Both the position numbers and the translations under genes were made by a program. Under the pieces are notes generated by a model. The model ran no database searches, was not told where the DNA came from, and saw only the letters and a program-made list of their open reading frames with translations. DNA of 64,000 bases from an uncultured Lachnospiraceae bacterium (GTDB taxonomy: Bacteria > Bacillota > Clostridia > Lachnospirales > Lachnospiraceae): positions 186,001-250,000 of the forward strand of contig CANQSB010000001.1 in assembly GCA_947626435.1 (NCBI GenBank). Direction: 5' to 3'. Shown piece by piece: positions 46,201 to 53,160 of this stretch. Position 1 is the first letter of the stretch; each line of letters starts with the position of its first letter.

Positions 46201-46345
46201 CCATTTGGGTGGAAATAGGGCTGCCGAGCAAGCCGCCTTTGCTGAAATAGTGCAGGCTCACTATCATCATCATTGCCAGTATTCTTAGGATTTCATAATT
46301 TAGCTGTCTTGACTTTTTTTCAGTTGCTGTCTGATTTAAGTCCAT
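43241..46345 (-). CDS. Fusion: acyltransferase-3 domain plus GT-C-like glycosyltransferase
   Basis: 1034 residues. Residues about 14-345 form a complete acyltransferase-3 domain: NYEILRILAMMMIVSLHYF with the conserved His, and HYWFATAYIVLCFLMPFL. From about 365 a second polytopic module begins: its first outside loop has GVDLMDAGYALGNY, and about ten helices plus a C-terminal extracytoplasmic domain (about 870-1034, with GDVPALSYIFDMPPAVS) follow, the shape of GT39-like GT-C enzymes. A hydrophilic Ser/Arg/Asp-rich loop (about 505-565) with a 10-residue repeat interrupts the second half. AAAGGAT precedes the ATG. One polypeptide could thus transfer a sugar and acylate it outside the membrane (inference). 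I saw no internal start that would split it. Confidence 0.88.
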   Translation of the reverse strand: MDLNQTATEKKSRQLNYEILRILAMMMIVSLHYFSKGGLLGSPISTQMGAINYTIWLLEAFCLVAVNVYVLISGYFGVGDEAVPFDGKKALRRPLKIWLQVLFYSVIIGTIATFISGNTINLYQIFNYVFPILTEHYWFATAYIVLCFLMPFLNEGFNLIDKKTMRAIIFALLIIFSISKTVIPMKLPWEKYGYDAYWFVVLYLTGGYLRRYGIPLITNRLRAAALYIASALMIFVSFIVLRAVYFRTGSLENFVDYAYSYNHFLCYIGAIGLFLVFRTPKELSAPRQVRNLIELFSGAAFGVYLIHEHIDIRYRWVKWFKCSEHINSSVGIFLIRMLLTVVAVYLICSLIEMARIKLSGRNALEHLLALVLFIYPLRKVTVGVDLMDAGYALGNYRFFDTMNPMWRLATYLANVTGALLTKLPYGDTWIGMNIYTSLFIGAAAAGAYLFFVNRYGEKSRLFKWLLFAAELTALSLCWAPSVILYHYLGYIMMTAASLILFKAITDEQQKNNGGDSAEKDSGEKNNSMRDSSRRNDSRRDGGRRNDSRRDDSKNSGINSTNINSTDMDSVAIRSKKTYIIAGVILGLAVAVRMPNITYMAFILPLWYYCIFIERKGIATIIKRTLYCIIGYCIGMITPIIYISIRYGAAAYPNMISSLFGMTDTATDYKPTSMITAMFGDYISYSPWLLLFVLYIITGVIVFTAERRFLEKKAAEADILENFQSADRIIQIILKTVYILGLLVLLRLCYGKGMFDFDYTEYFCMYKWLTVYLLTVIALSIWTLVYKESNAEIKLWAVFALVTVFITPLGSNNGLYPVINNLFIIAPVSILLLHELFQAAESRSAALTFPLKTVTAFVFICVMVQSLLFGAVFVFHDEADSKNSRVALKLESSSIADGLKTTAAKKEVIEALDGFMSENSLTSKSIITFGDVPALSYIFDMPPAVSTTWADLDSNSLSELTASLERIKGDYPVIIIGADAEGQKRQNLEIWRQKLNTIESFINENKYAQIYSNDEFIVYARVKINEKTRQFRYTS
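44702..44791 (-). repeat. 30-bp imperfect tandem repeat, three units, coding
   Basis: Units at 44702-44731, 44732-44761 and 44762-44791. The first two share 27 of 30 bases; the third is more diverged. Each unit encodes ten residues of the Arg/Asp/Ser/Asn-rich loop in the fusion protein. The frame is kept whatever the copy number, so loop length may vary between strains. Confidence 0.8.
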
Positions 46346-46402
46346 CTTGTATCCTTTCCAATAAGGTTAATAGGCATTTGCAAAACTCTATTCGACAAAA
46401 TA

Positions 46403-46425
46403 GAATTTAGGCAAAATATACAAAA
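46403..46425. repeat. Diverged single arm of the 80-bp palindromic element
   Basis: GAATTTAGGCAAAATATA continues to 46425. It matches the left arm at 32745-32767 with two mismatches in 23 bases, and similarity extends a few bases upstream (CGACAAAATA against CAACAACATA). No inverted partner was found nearby, so this is a remnant or solo arm. It lies just 3' of pseG. Confidence 0.55.
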
Positions 46426-46436
46426 GTTTATTATAT

Positions 46437-47459
46437 TCATAACGCCAATATATTTTGCGCAAGCCGCACTGCTCCATGACCGTCTATCAGCTTTTTTTCT
46501 TGAATGTATAAACGCTGTCTGTATGAAAAATCACTTACGCAGTGCAATAATGTATCCGCTATGTTTTTGGCGGTTTTTGCCTTATCTGTTGAAATACAGC
46601 CTGCGTTCTTTATCTCAGTAAGCCGCGAAAGCGCCTGCGCGCCTTGCCGCTGGTTTTCGGCAAAGTAAAAGCATACCATAGGCACGCCTACTGCGCAGGC
46701 CTCATATATAGTGCTGCCTGTCGCGGTTATCACTGTATCACATTTCTTCATAAGGTCTTTTAAGCTGCTTAATCCTTCATGCACTATTACATTTTTATAT
46801 CCGCCGCATTTTTCTTTAAGTCTGTCTGCAAAGCTGTTAAACGGACCGCTTACCATGTGATAAGTTATGCCGTCACTCAGCCGCGGATTTTTTAATATTT
46901 CATCAAGAATATCGCCCGCCGCAAAATATGGGTCGCTCCCGCCTGTAGTAATCATGACATCTGATACTTTATCCTTGACTTCATAATCAATATCATATCT
47001 GTAAATATCCCTGAGCGGCATATATTCCACGCCAAGCAGCACTTTATCTGGTTTTTGCGGTTTTTGATACTCCTCTGCAAGGCTTGGGGCATATATGTTA
47101 TAATTTATCAGCAGCTTTACGGGGTATGGTTTACCCATGTCCTCCAGATACGCCGTTTTACACATTTCGCCCAGGCTGCGCAGATAATTTTCAGTGACAC
47201 AATAGCTGTCAACAAGGATTATGTCTTCTTTTTTTAATATGCTTGCAAGCTTTCCAAGCTCGCTTTCCATATCCTTATAGTCCGTATCAAGTACGATGCA
47301 CTCAAAGCCCCGTTCATTTATTATAGTCCTGCCATCATTGTCCGCAGATATGAAAACAGGTCTGCTGCCAAGCTCTAACGCCGCCTCCGCAATAGAAAGG
47401 CAGCGCATAATATGTCCCATTCCAACTTTGGCATTGCCGTCCGCCCTAATACAAAACAT
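46437..47459 (-). CDS. pseG: UDP-2,4-diacetamido-2,4,6-trideoxy-altropyranose hydrolase
   Basis: 340 residues, GT-B-like hydrolase. FCIRADGNAKVGMGHIMRC contains the catalytic His16 of the GxGH motif; later segments MITTGGSDPY and TATGSTIYEACAVGVP form the UDP-binding domain. It removes UDP from the C1 position of the diacetamido-altrose nucleotide, giving the free sugar that PseI condenses with pyruvate. GGAGG precedes the ATG. It is the last pse gene of the operon, with 45 bases between it and the PIG-L gene. Confidence 0.94.
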   Translation of the reverse strand: MFCIRADGNAKVGMGHIMRCLSIAEAALELGSRPVFISADNDGRTIINERGFECIVLDTDYKDMESELGKLASILKKEDIILVDSYCVTENYLRSLGEMCKTAYLEDMGKPYPVKLLINYNIYAPSLAEEYQKPQKPDKVLLGVEYMPLRDIYRYDIDYEVKDKVSDVMITTGGSDPYFAAGDILDEILKNPRLSDGITYHMVSGPFNSFADRLKEKCGGYKNVIVHEGLSSLKDLMKKCDTVITATGSTIYEACAVGVPMVCFYFAENQRQGAQALSRLTEIKNAGCISTDKAKTAKNIADTLLHCVSDFSYRQRLYIQEKKLIDGHGAVRLAQNILAL

Positions 47460-47504
47460 ATCCGCTGTCCTCCATTATTATATTTTGTTATATTTTGCCC
47501 TGCC

Positions 47505-48203
47505 CTATTTGTCCTTCTTCACACATTTGCGCACCAGCATAAACGCCTCCGCGCGCTCCATTCCCGCCGTCATGCCGCGCGTTCTGGAAAGCGTGTCCAT
47601 TCCCGCAAGACTTCTCGGGTGTGGAAATTCACACAGCTCAGATTTATAGCAGCTCATTGCCTGCTCCTTCTTTTCGTAGAAGTCCGTTATGTCTACGAAT
47701 ACATTAGGAGAAAACGCCGCCTGCGCGCTGTAGTCAAAGCTCCACTCAGATGAGGAAAGCGTTTCAAACGCGTATATTTCCTCCACGCAGTAATCACCTA
47801 TGGGACGCGCCGCCGTAAGCACTGCCCTCGCCGTATATTGATGGTCTATATTTAAGTCTCCGCTGTAGTGCGTATAGATAATCTGCGGTTTTAGCTCACT
47901 AACTCTGCGTTCGACTGCCTTTACTATATCTAGCAAATCGACTTCATCAAAGCGGTTGTCTGGAAAATCCTCAAAAAAGACATCGCTGTAGCCTATTGCT
48001 TTTGCGCTTTTTAATGTATCCGCATGCAGCTCGTTTACCGCCTCGCGGCTTATGTCCTCTCTGTGCTCGCCGCGCGAAGTCTGTCCCTCGCCTAAAATAA
48101 CAGCATATATCTTATCTCCGTTTGCCGCATGTCTTGCGGCTGTACCGCCCACTCCGAGTATCTCATCATCTGGGTGCGCCGCTACTACTAAAATAACACT
48201 CAT
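47505..48203 (-). CDS. PIG-L family (LmbE-like) N-deacetylase
   Basis: 232 residues. VVAAHPDDEILG (His10, Asp12, Asp13) and THYSGDLNIDHQYT (His112, His121) are the zinc ligands and catalytic Asp of PIG-L deacetylases. These remove N-acetyl groups from amino sugars. Placed between pseG and a formyltransferase, it probably exposes an amine on a pseudaminic-acid precursor or CMP-Pse, which the formyltransferase then uses (inference). GGAG with 9 bases spacing supports the ATG. MITE-like element A lies in its upstream region. Confidence 0.92.
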   Translation of the reverse strand: MSVILVVAAHPDDEILGVGGTAARHAANGDKIYAVILGEGQTSRGEHREDISREAVNELHADTLKSAKAIGYSDVFFEDFPDNRFDEVDLLDIVKAVERRVSELKPQIIYTHYSGDLNIDHQYTARAVLTAARPIGDYCVEEIYAFETLSSSEWSFDYSAQAAFSPNVFVDITDFYEKKEQAMSCYKSELCEFPHPRSLAGMDTLSRTRGMTAGMERAEAFMLVRKCVKKDK

Positions 48204-48260
48204 TTTTTATTCTCCTGCCGTATTTGCGGCAATTTAATAATTTTAATTTGGTTTTCCATA

Positions 48261-48364
48261 TTGCAGTAAACAACATGGTTTGCTGTGCTTAAGCATATTG
48301 AAAATATTGTAGAATCTGTACACTTTAAACAATTAAGCATAAGAAATAATGTCGTTTACTATAA
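48261..48364. mobile_element. MITE-like element A, 104 bp
   Basis: The right terminus (48341-48364) reads inwards on the minus strand as TTATAGTAAACGACAT and matches the left terminus at 48261-48276 (TTGCAGTAAACAACAT) at 13 of 16 bases. The same terminal sequence and exactly the same length (104 bp) occur in element B at 49238-49341. The interiors are poorly conserved. No protein is encoded. Elements A and B flank the formyltransferase gene. An internal TGCTTAAGCA is a perfect 10-base palindrome. Confidence 0.6.
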
Positions 48365-48468
48365 ATAAACTGTCCATATAAATTACACTTGTTTTTACCA
48401 AAAATCCAACAAAGCAGATGTACAGATAGGCAAATGATTTGACCGAACATCAGCGGTACAGTACATTA

Positions 48469-49164
48469 TTAACCTGTTGGCTTTTTTCTGAAAACAACCT
48501 TAGCCTCAAGCTCTCCGCCCTCTTTGTCAAATTTCGCATTTTCAAAGCTAAGCCGGTAATCGCCATAATCTATATATGCCCTCGGATAACCCTCTGCGTC
48601 CAACATTCTGATATAGTCGTAAATCTTTTCCATTTCCATATCTGGTGTTATTTTGCTTTCCTCTGGTTTCCTGCGCTTAAAAATGACAGGCTCGCCGCTT
48701 TGCGGTACCGGTGTTATTTTTTCCTTGAGAAAGCAGGGTATCATCTCTGTAAAAATAATATCCGAACATCTGACAAAAATCTCCTCCGCGCTGCCCTCAA
48801 GCGAAAGCGGCTTTTTCATATATACGGGTCCTCCGTCAAGCTGCGAAGTGACCTTTATCGCAGAAATTTTTGTCTCCTTGTGTCCCCTGACTATAAGATT
48901 CTGCAGCGGGCTTCCTCCGCGGCCGTAAGGCAAATCCGTCATATGAAACACTACACATTCCCAACTGTCCGTGATTTGTGCTGGTATGATATACGACCAG
49001 TGCGGCAGGAATATATAATCAGGATTAAAATCACATATGTTATCATATGTGAATGTCTCCTTTTCGCTGTACACCCTTATCTCGTGAACCCCTTCATACT
49101 CACTCCGCAGCCTTAACGCGCGCTCGATATTCCACGATTTTATTGTCGCTATTATTATCTTCAA
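48469..49164 (-). CDS. Formyltransferase-family protein (methionyl-tRNA formyltransferase-like), sugar N-formyltransferase
   Basis: 231 residues, a single formyltransferase domain with a short C-terminal tail. The core VVFHMTDLPYGRGGSP holds His74, and QLDGGPVY holds Asp110. The usual catalytic Asn two places before His is replaced by Val72, which is odd and may define a subfamily. N10-formyl-tetrahydrofolate would be the donor. In the pse operon the acceptor is likely the 5- or 7-amino group of pseudaminic acid; formylated Pse is known in bacteria. The TTG start has AGGAGG upstream. The gene is bracketed by two 104-bp MITE-like elements. Confidence 0.88.
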   Translation of the reverse strand: MKIIIATIKSWNIERALRLRSEYEGVHEIRVYSEKETFTYDNICDFNPDYIFLPHWSYIIPAQITDSWECVVFHMTDLPYGRGGSPLQNLIVRGHKETKISAIKVTSQLDGGPVYMKKPLSLEGSAEEIFVRCSDIIFTEMIPCFLKEKITPVPQSGEPVIFKRRKPEESKITPDMEMEKIYDYIRMLDAEGYPRAYIDYGDYRLSFENAKFDKEGGELEAKVVFRKKPTG

Positions 49165-49237
49165 GCTATCCCTCCTGCCTTGGTTGCTGCCATTTTATCT
49201 TAACAACTGAATATTTTTATGGGCATTAACCATTTTC

Positions 49238-49341
49238 TTATAGTAAGCGACATAAATTTTTTCATTCTACCTATTTACAATTCTATCTGGTTAAATCGGC
49301 ATATTCAAATAAAAAGAAAATTTTAATGTCATTTACTATAA
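49238..49341. mobile_element. MITE-like element B, 104 bp
   Basis: Terminal inverted repeats of 26 bases (49238-49263 and 49316-49341) match at 21 of 26 positions; both begin TTATAGTAA and continue to GACAT. The 52-base interior is AT-rich and non-coding. It shares termini and length with element A on the other side of the formyltransferase gene. A minus-strand promoter-like sequence is carried inside. Confidence 0.68.
49280..49308 (-). promoter_or_regulatory. Promoter-like sequence inside MITE-like element B
   Basis: TTGAAT (49303-49308 on minus) and TAGAAT (49280-49285) are 17 bases apart and point at the formyltransferase gene, about 115 bases upstream of its TTG start. It would give the formyltransferase, PIG-L and pseG genes their own transcription. 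Confidence 0.45.
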
Positions 49342-49428
49342 AATTATGAGATTACACTCTTTTATCATGACAGACGTATGCTGTGCAATTTTTATTCATG
49401 ACAATAGCCCTACTATCACATTAAAATG

Positions 49429-49884
49429 CTATCTTCTTATATCAAACTTATATTCAATAAAATTGTCCCTGTCTGTCCTGATGTAGCCACACTTTTCAAA
49501 CGCATGCGCTGACGGTTCATTGCCATATTTCACCTGTCCTACCAATTCAGCGATATTCGGCGCATTGTCAATCACCTCACGCTCCATAAGCTTCAAAATA
49601 CTGCCGCCAAGCCCTTTACCCCGCATACTGCGCGCTATGCTGTAATCAATATACGCGCTTTTCCCCTCAATATTGAGTCTTATCTGTCCGACAGGCTGCC
49701 CGCCGTCACACATTATATACTGCAGAATATCCTTATCCGCAAGCGCCCCGCAAAACCATTTTTTATGCTCATCATATAGTATCGCATCTGTGTTAAAGGC
49801 GTTTCGCCGCACATCAGCGTCATTTGCCCACTCAAAAAGCAAATCCATATCATCAGACGCCGCTTTTCTTAAACTAAGCTCCAT
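49429..49884 (-). CDS. pseH: Pseudaminic-acid pathway N-acetyltransferase, GNAT
   Basis: 151 residues, one GNAT domain. LSLRKAASDDMDLLFEWAND and RNAFNTD resemble PseH-type and SpsD-type proteins. The acetyl-CoA loop is RSMRGKGLGG, and NEPSAHAFEKCGY closes the fold. It would acetylate the 4-amino group of UDP-4-amino-4,6-dideoxy-N-acetyl-altrosamine made by PseB and PseC. The assignment rests mainly on place: it is the only acetyltransferase within the pse operon. AGGAGAGG precedes the ATG. It lies 112 bases after pseI. Confidence 0.88.
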   Translation of the reverse strand: MELSLRKAASDDMDLLFEWANDADVRRNAFNTDAILYDEHKKWFCGALADKDILQYIMCDGGQPVGQIRLNIEGKSAYIDYSIARSMRGKGLGGSILKLMEREVIDNAPNIAELVGQVKYGNEPSAHAFEKCGYIRTDRDNFIEYKFDIRR

Positions 49885-49996
49885 AACCTCTCCTGTATCA
49901 GCCGCAATAACCGCCTTAACACGTTTTCATTATTCCCCAAAATTATGCCTTGGCGTTTTCATCATTAAAGAACCTCTTTTTTCACACCATTAAAGC

Positions 49997-51052
49997 CTAG
50001 CCTTGCGTTTTTATGTCATCAAATGAAAGCGGCGTGCCGCGCTTTAACGCATGCGCCGCCCTTTTGCCCAGCACCTCTTTGTAATATTTCGGCTTTATGC
50101 CATATGCAGGTCGAATGCTGCGTATATTCTCCGCGGTAAACTCCTCGCCTTCCGCAATATCCTCTACCGCAAAAAGCGAACGCCTAAAGCCCGCGTTCGT
50201 TTCCTCCTGTTTTGACACTCCGTAGAACGGAGCTCCGAGCGCCTTCTCCACCTCGCGCACCTGCTCCACCATCGCTTTAAATTCCTGCGGCTCCATTGAA
50301 AATGTCGAGTCGGGATTTTTTATCTCACGGCTTATGCAGAAATGCTTTTCAATAACGCTTGCCCCCAGAGCCGCCGCCGTAGCCGCGCTAAAGGCTCCCA
50401 TCGAATGATCCGAAAGACCTACAGGCACGCCAAAACGCGCTTTAAGGTCTGTGATTGTGCTTAAATTCATCTCCTCGCTTTTTGCAGGATATGCGCTTGA
50501 ACATTTCATCAGCACAAGCTGCCTGTTGCCCGTCGAATATATCGCCTCCACGGCCTCTGTTATCTCTTCAAGCGTGCCCATTCCCGTTGACATTATAATA
50601 GGCTTGTTCCTTGAAGCGACATATTCCAACAGCGGTATGTCAACAAGCTCAAATGACGCGATTTTGTAAAAGCGGGCTCCCAAGCCCTCCAAAAAATCTA
50701 CCGCCGTATTGTCAAACGGCGTCGAAAGAAAATCTATGCCAGTCCGCGCCGCCTCCTCGCAAAGCTCGCCCTGCCATTCCCATGGCGTATATGCTTTCTG
50801 ATAAAGGGAGTATAGATTTTCGCCCTCCCATGTGCCCTTTTCAATATTGAAATACTCATTATGACAGTCAATCGTCATAGTATCGGGAGTATATGTCTGT
50901 ATCTTTATGCAGTCCGCGCCGCTCTCCTTCGCCGCATGGATAATCTCCTTAGCCCGCTCAATGCTGCCCGCGTGGTTTGCCGACATCTCCGCTATAATAT
51001 ACGCAGGCTGACCATCTCCTACAAGCCTGCCATTAATGTTTACAGTGCCCAT
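49997..51052 (-). CDS. pseI: Pseudaminic acid synthase
   Basis: 351 residues, NeuB/PseI family. The barrel has YIIAEMSANHAGSIERAKE, DCIKIQTYTPDTMTID, STPFDNTAVDFLE and VGLSDHSMG; the C-terminal SAF (antifreeze-like) domain starts near 290. MTIDCHNEYFNI and the general pattern fit PseI better than NeuB or LegI. It condenses the diacetamido-altrose with phosphoenolpyruvate to give pseudaminic acid. ATG 51052 is chosen (GGAG upstream); TTG 51061 would be too close to that site. Its 5' region abuts the stop of pseF. Confidence 0.94.
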   Translation of the reverse strand: MGTVNINGRLVGDGQPAYIIAEMSANHAGSIERAKEIIHAAKESGADCIKIQTYTPDTMTIDCHNEYFNIEKGTWEGENLYSLYQKAYTPWEWQGELCEEAARTGIDFLSTPFDNTAVDFLEGLGARFYKIASFELVDIPLLEYVASRNKPIIMSTGMGTLEEITEAVEAIYSTGNRQLVLMKCSSAYPAKSEEMNLSTITDLKARFGVPVGLSDHSMGAFSAATAAALGASVIEKHFCISREIKNPDSTFSMEPQEFKAMVEQVREVEKALGAPFYGVSKQEETNAGFRRSLFAVEDIAEGEEFTAENIRSIRPAYGIKPKYYKEVLGKRAAHALKRGTPLSFDDIKTQG

Positions 51053-51057
51053 CAAAT

Positions 51058-51768
51058 TCAATCTCCATTCCTGTTAATAGCCACGTCCTGCAAGAGCTTA
51101 TATTTCATCTCCGCAATCTCCCAATCCTCCTGCGTGTCTATGTCCTGCACATTGATTTCGTCCTGAATAAACGGCACGGCATTCTCCATCCAGATTACTC
51201 TTTGCGCTTTAAAGCTTGCGGCATTGAGGCAGTAAAACTGTCCGCAGTCGTGGTAAAGCGGCTCCAAATCCTGTGAACGCATGCCCATATTTTCAGGGCA
51301 TTTTGCCATAAGCCGCCCGTTATTGATTACGACGCTGCGCTGCGGAGGAAATGAATACTTCACCACGGGTATGACACAGTCCGCCTTCTCCTGCTCCAAA
51401 AGCCGCATCGCATTCTTTATCGCATCAGCCGTGACGAAGGGCGCGGTAGGATAAATGCAGCATATGCTGTCAAAGCTCATGTCCATGCGCTCATATGTTT
51501 CCATAACCTCACTGATGACATCTGCCGTCGCCGCAAAGTCATTCGATGTCTTTTCGCTGCGCATAAACGGCACCTTCGCCCCAGCCTTTTTTGCCACCTG
51601 GGCTATCTCCTCATCATCAGTAGAAACCATAACCTCGCAGAACATATCCGTCTGCAGCGCCGCTTCTATGCTGTATTCAAGAATAGGCTTTCCGAGAAAG
51701 GGCTTTATATTTTTTCGCGGAATACGCTTGCTTCCGCCCCTTGCGGTAATAATAGCTACACTTTTCAC
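51058..51768 (-). CDS. pseF: Pseudaminic acid cytidylyltransferase
   Basis: 236 residues. VAIITARGGSKRIPRKNIK is the CTP-binding motif of the NeuA/PseF family; STDDEEIA and FDSICCIYPTAPFVTADA follow. YHDCGQFYCLNAASF near residue 175 is typical for PseF. It activates pseudaminic acid as CMP-Pse. A GTG start at 51768 is used with GGGGGATTG upstream. Confidence 0.94.
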   Translation of the reverse strand: MKSVAIITARGGSKRIPRKNIKPFLGKPILEYSIEAALQTDMFCEVMVSTDDEEIAQVAKKAGAKVPFMRSEKTSNDFAATADVISEVMETYERMDMSFDSICCIYPTAPFVTADAIKNAMRLLEQEKADCVIPVVKYSFPPQRSVVINNGRLMAKCPENMGMRSQDLEPLYHDCGQFYCLNAASFKAQRVIWMENAVPFIQDEINVQDIDTQEDWEIAEMKYKLLQDVAINRNGD

Positions 51769-51871
51769 ACCAATCCCCCATTCTTAATGCATCTGCAGAT
51801 TTGTACCCTAAGCACAAATTTACATATGAAAAATTTGTTTTTCACACTATCCCCATTCACCTTAGCGGTTA

Positions 51872-53071
51872 TTAAATGTTTTTCTTGTAATACTCAACTA
51901 TCTTTCCCACAGCCTCAATCACGTCATCGACATCATCATCAGTGAGCGAATAGTAAAGCGGCAGGCTTATAATCTCCTGATAGAGCTTTTCGGCATTCGG
52001 ACAGAGCCCTTTTTCATATCCCAGCCTTTGATAATAGGGATGCCAGTACACTGGAATATAATGCACGTTTCCGCATATATTCTCCGCCGCAAGCGCCTCA
52101 AAAAAGCCTTTTCTGTCAATATTGAGCGTCTCAGGCTTTATGCGGAGTATATAAAGATGCCTTACCGTCTCCGACTCGGGTATCTCCTCCTGCACAAAAA
52201 GCTGGGGCATCTGCGAAAATGCCCTGTTGTATCTTTCCACAATTTCCCTGCGCCTTGCGGCAAATTTTTCAAGCTTGTCAAGCTGGCTTATGATAAGCGC
52301 GCATTGTATATCGGTAAGCCTGTAATTGTAGCCCAAGTCAATCTGTTCATGATACCATGGACCGTGAGGCTCATTTTCAAACAGAGCGCTTTCCCTCGTA
52401 ATGCCGTGCGTGCGGAAATAGACAAGCTTCTCGTACAGCTTGGCATCATTAGTAAGCACAGCCCCTCCCTCGCCGCCAGTCACAGTCTTTACAGGGTGAA
52501 AGCTGAAGGTCGTCATATCCGCAATGTTGCCGACATACCTGCCCTTATATTTAGTGCCTATGGAATGTGCCCCGTCCTCTATAAGCAAAATTCCCTTTTC
52601 ATGACACAGCCTTAAAAGCTCGTCAAGCTCTGCAGCCTGCCCCGTAAAATCAACGGCTGTTACAGCCTTGGTTTTCTCCGTGATTTTTTCAGCCACGCTT
52701 GACGGATCGATATTGTATGTCCTGGGGTTTATATCTGCAAACACAGGCCTTGCTCCGCAGTACAGCGCGCAGTTTGCAGATGCCGCAAAGGTCATAGGCG
52801 TGGTAATCATCTCGTCGCCCTCGCCCAAGCCCGCCGCAAGCGCAGCGATATGAAGCGCCGCCGTGCCGTTGCTGCACGCTACGGCATATTTCGCTCCCGT
52901 AAGCCCGCATAATCTTTTTTCAAGCTCCGCCACCTTTGGTCCGCAGGTGAGGAAATCACTCCTCAACACCTCACAGACCGCGTTTATATCCGCCTCATCA
53001 ATATACTGATGTCCATAGGACAGCTTTGTCCCACGCACAGGCACACCGCCCGCTATCGCTGGTTTCTCCAT
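51872..53071 (-). CDS. pseC: UDP-4-amino-4,6-dideoxy-N-acetyl-altrosamine transaminase
   Basis: 399 residues, DegT-type PLP aminotransferase. KLSYGHQYIDEADINAVCEV and DFLTCGPKVAELE are PseC hallmarks. The PLP Lys is in FSFHPVKTVTGGEGG (about residue 195). It aminates the 4-keto sugar made by PseB. ATG 53071 and TTG 53077 are both possible starts. It is the third aminotransferase of this fold in the island, besides pglE and the WecE-type. Confidence 0.94.
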   Translation of the reverse strand: MEKPAIAGGVPVRGTKLSYGHQYIDEADINAVCEVLRSDFLTCGPKVAELEKRLCGLTGAKYAVACSNGTAALHIAALAAGLGEGDEMITTPMTFAASANCALYCGARPVFADINPRTYNIDPSSVAEKITEKTKAVTAVDFTGQAAELDELLRLCHEKGILLIEDGAHSIGTKYKGRYVGNIADMTTFSFHPVKTVTGGEGGAVLTNDAKLYEKLVYFRTHGITRESALFENEPHGPWYHEQIDLGYNYRLTDIQCALIISQLDKLEKFAARRREIVERYNRAFSQMPQLFVQEEIPESETVRHLYILRIKPETLNIDRKGFFEALAAENICGNVHYIPVYWHPYYQRLGYEKGLCPNAEKLYQEIISLPLYYSLTDDDVDDVIEAVGKIVEYYKKNI

Positions 53072-53160
53072 TGCCAAAACACTTCCTTATTATATAAAAA
53101 TTACATAAACTATCCTTACAATTCTGCTATATGAAATCCCGCTGACAGATAATTGACCTT

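Noticed and set aside
51790-51840. AAATTTGT/ACAAATTT inverted repeat between pseC and pseF
   Set aside because: The stem is short and AT-only with a 9-base loop and no T tract. The genes are surely one operon, so I give it no function.
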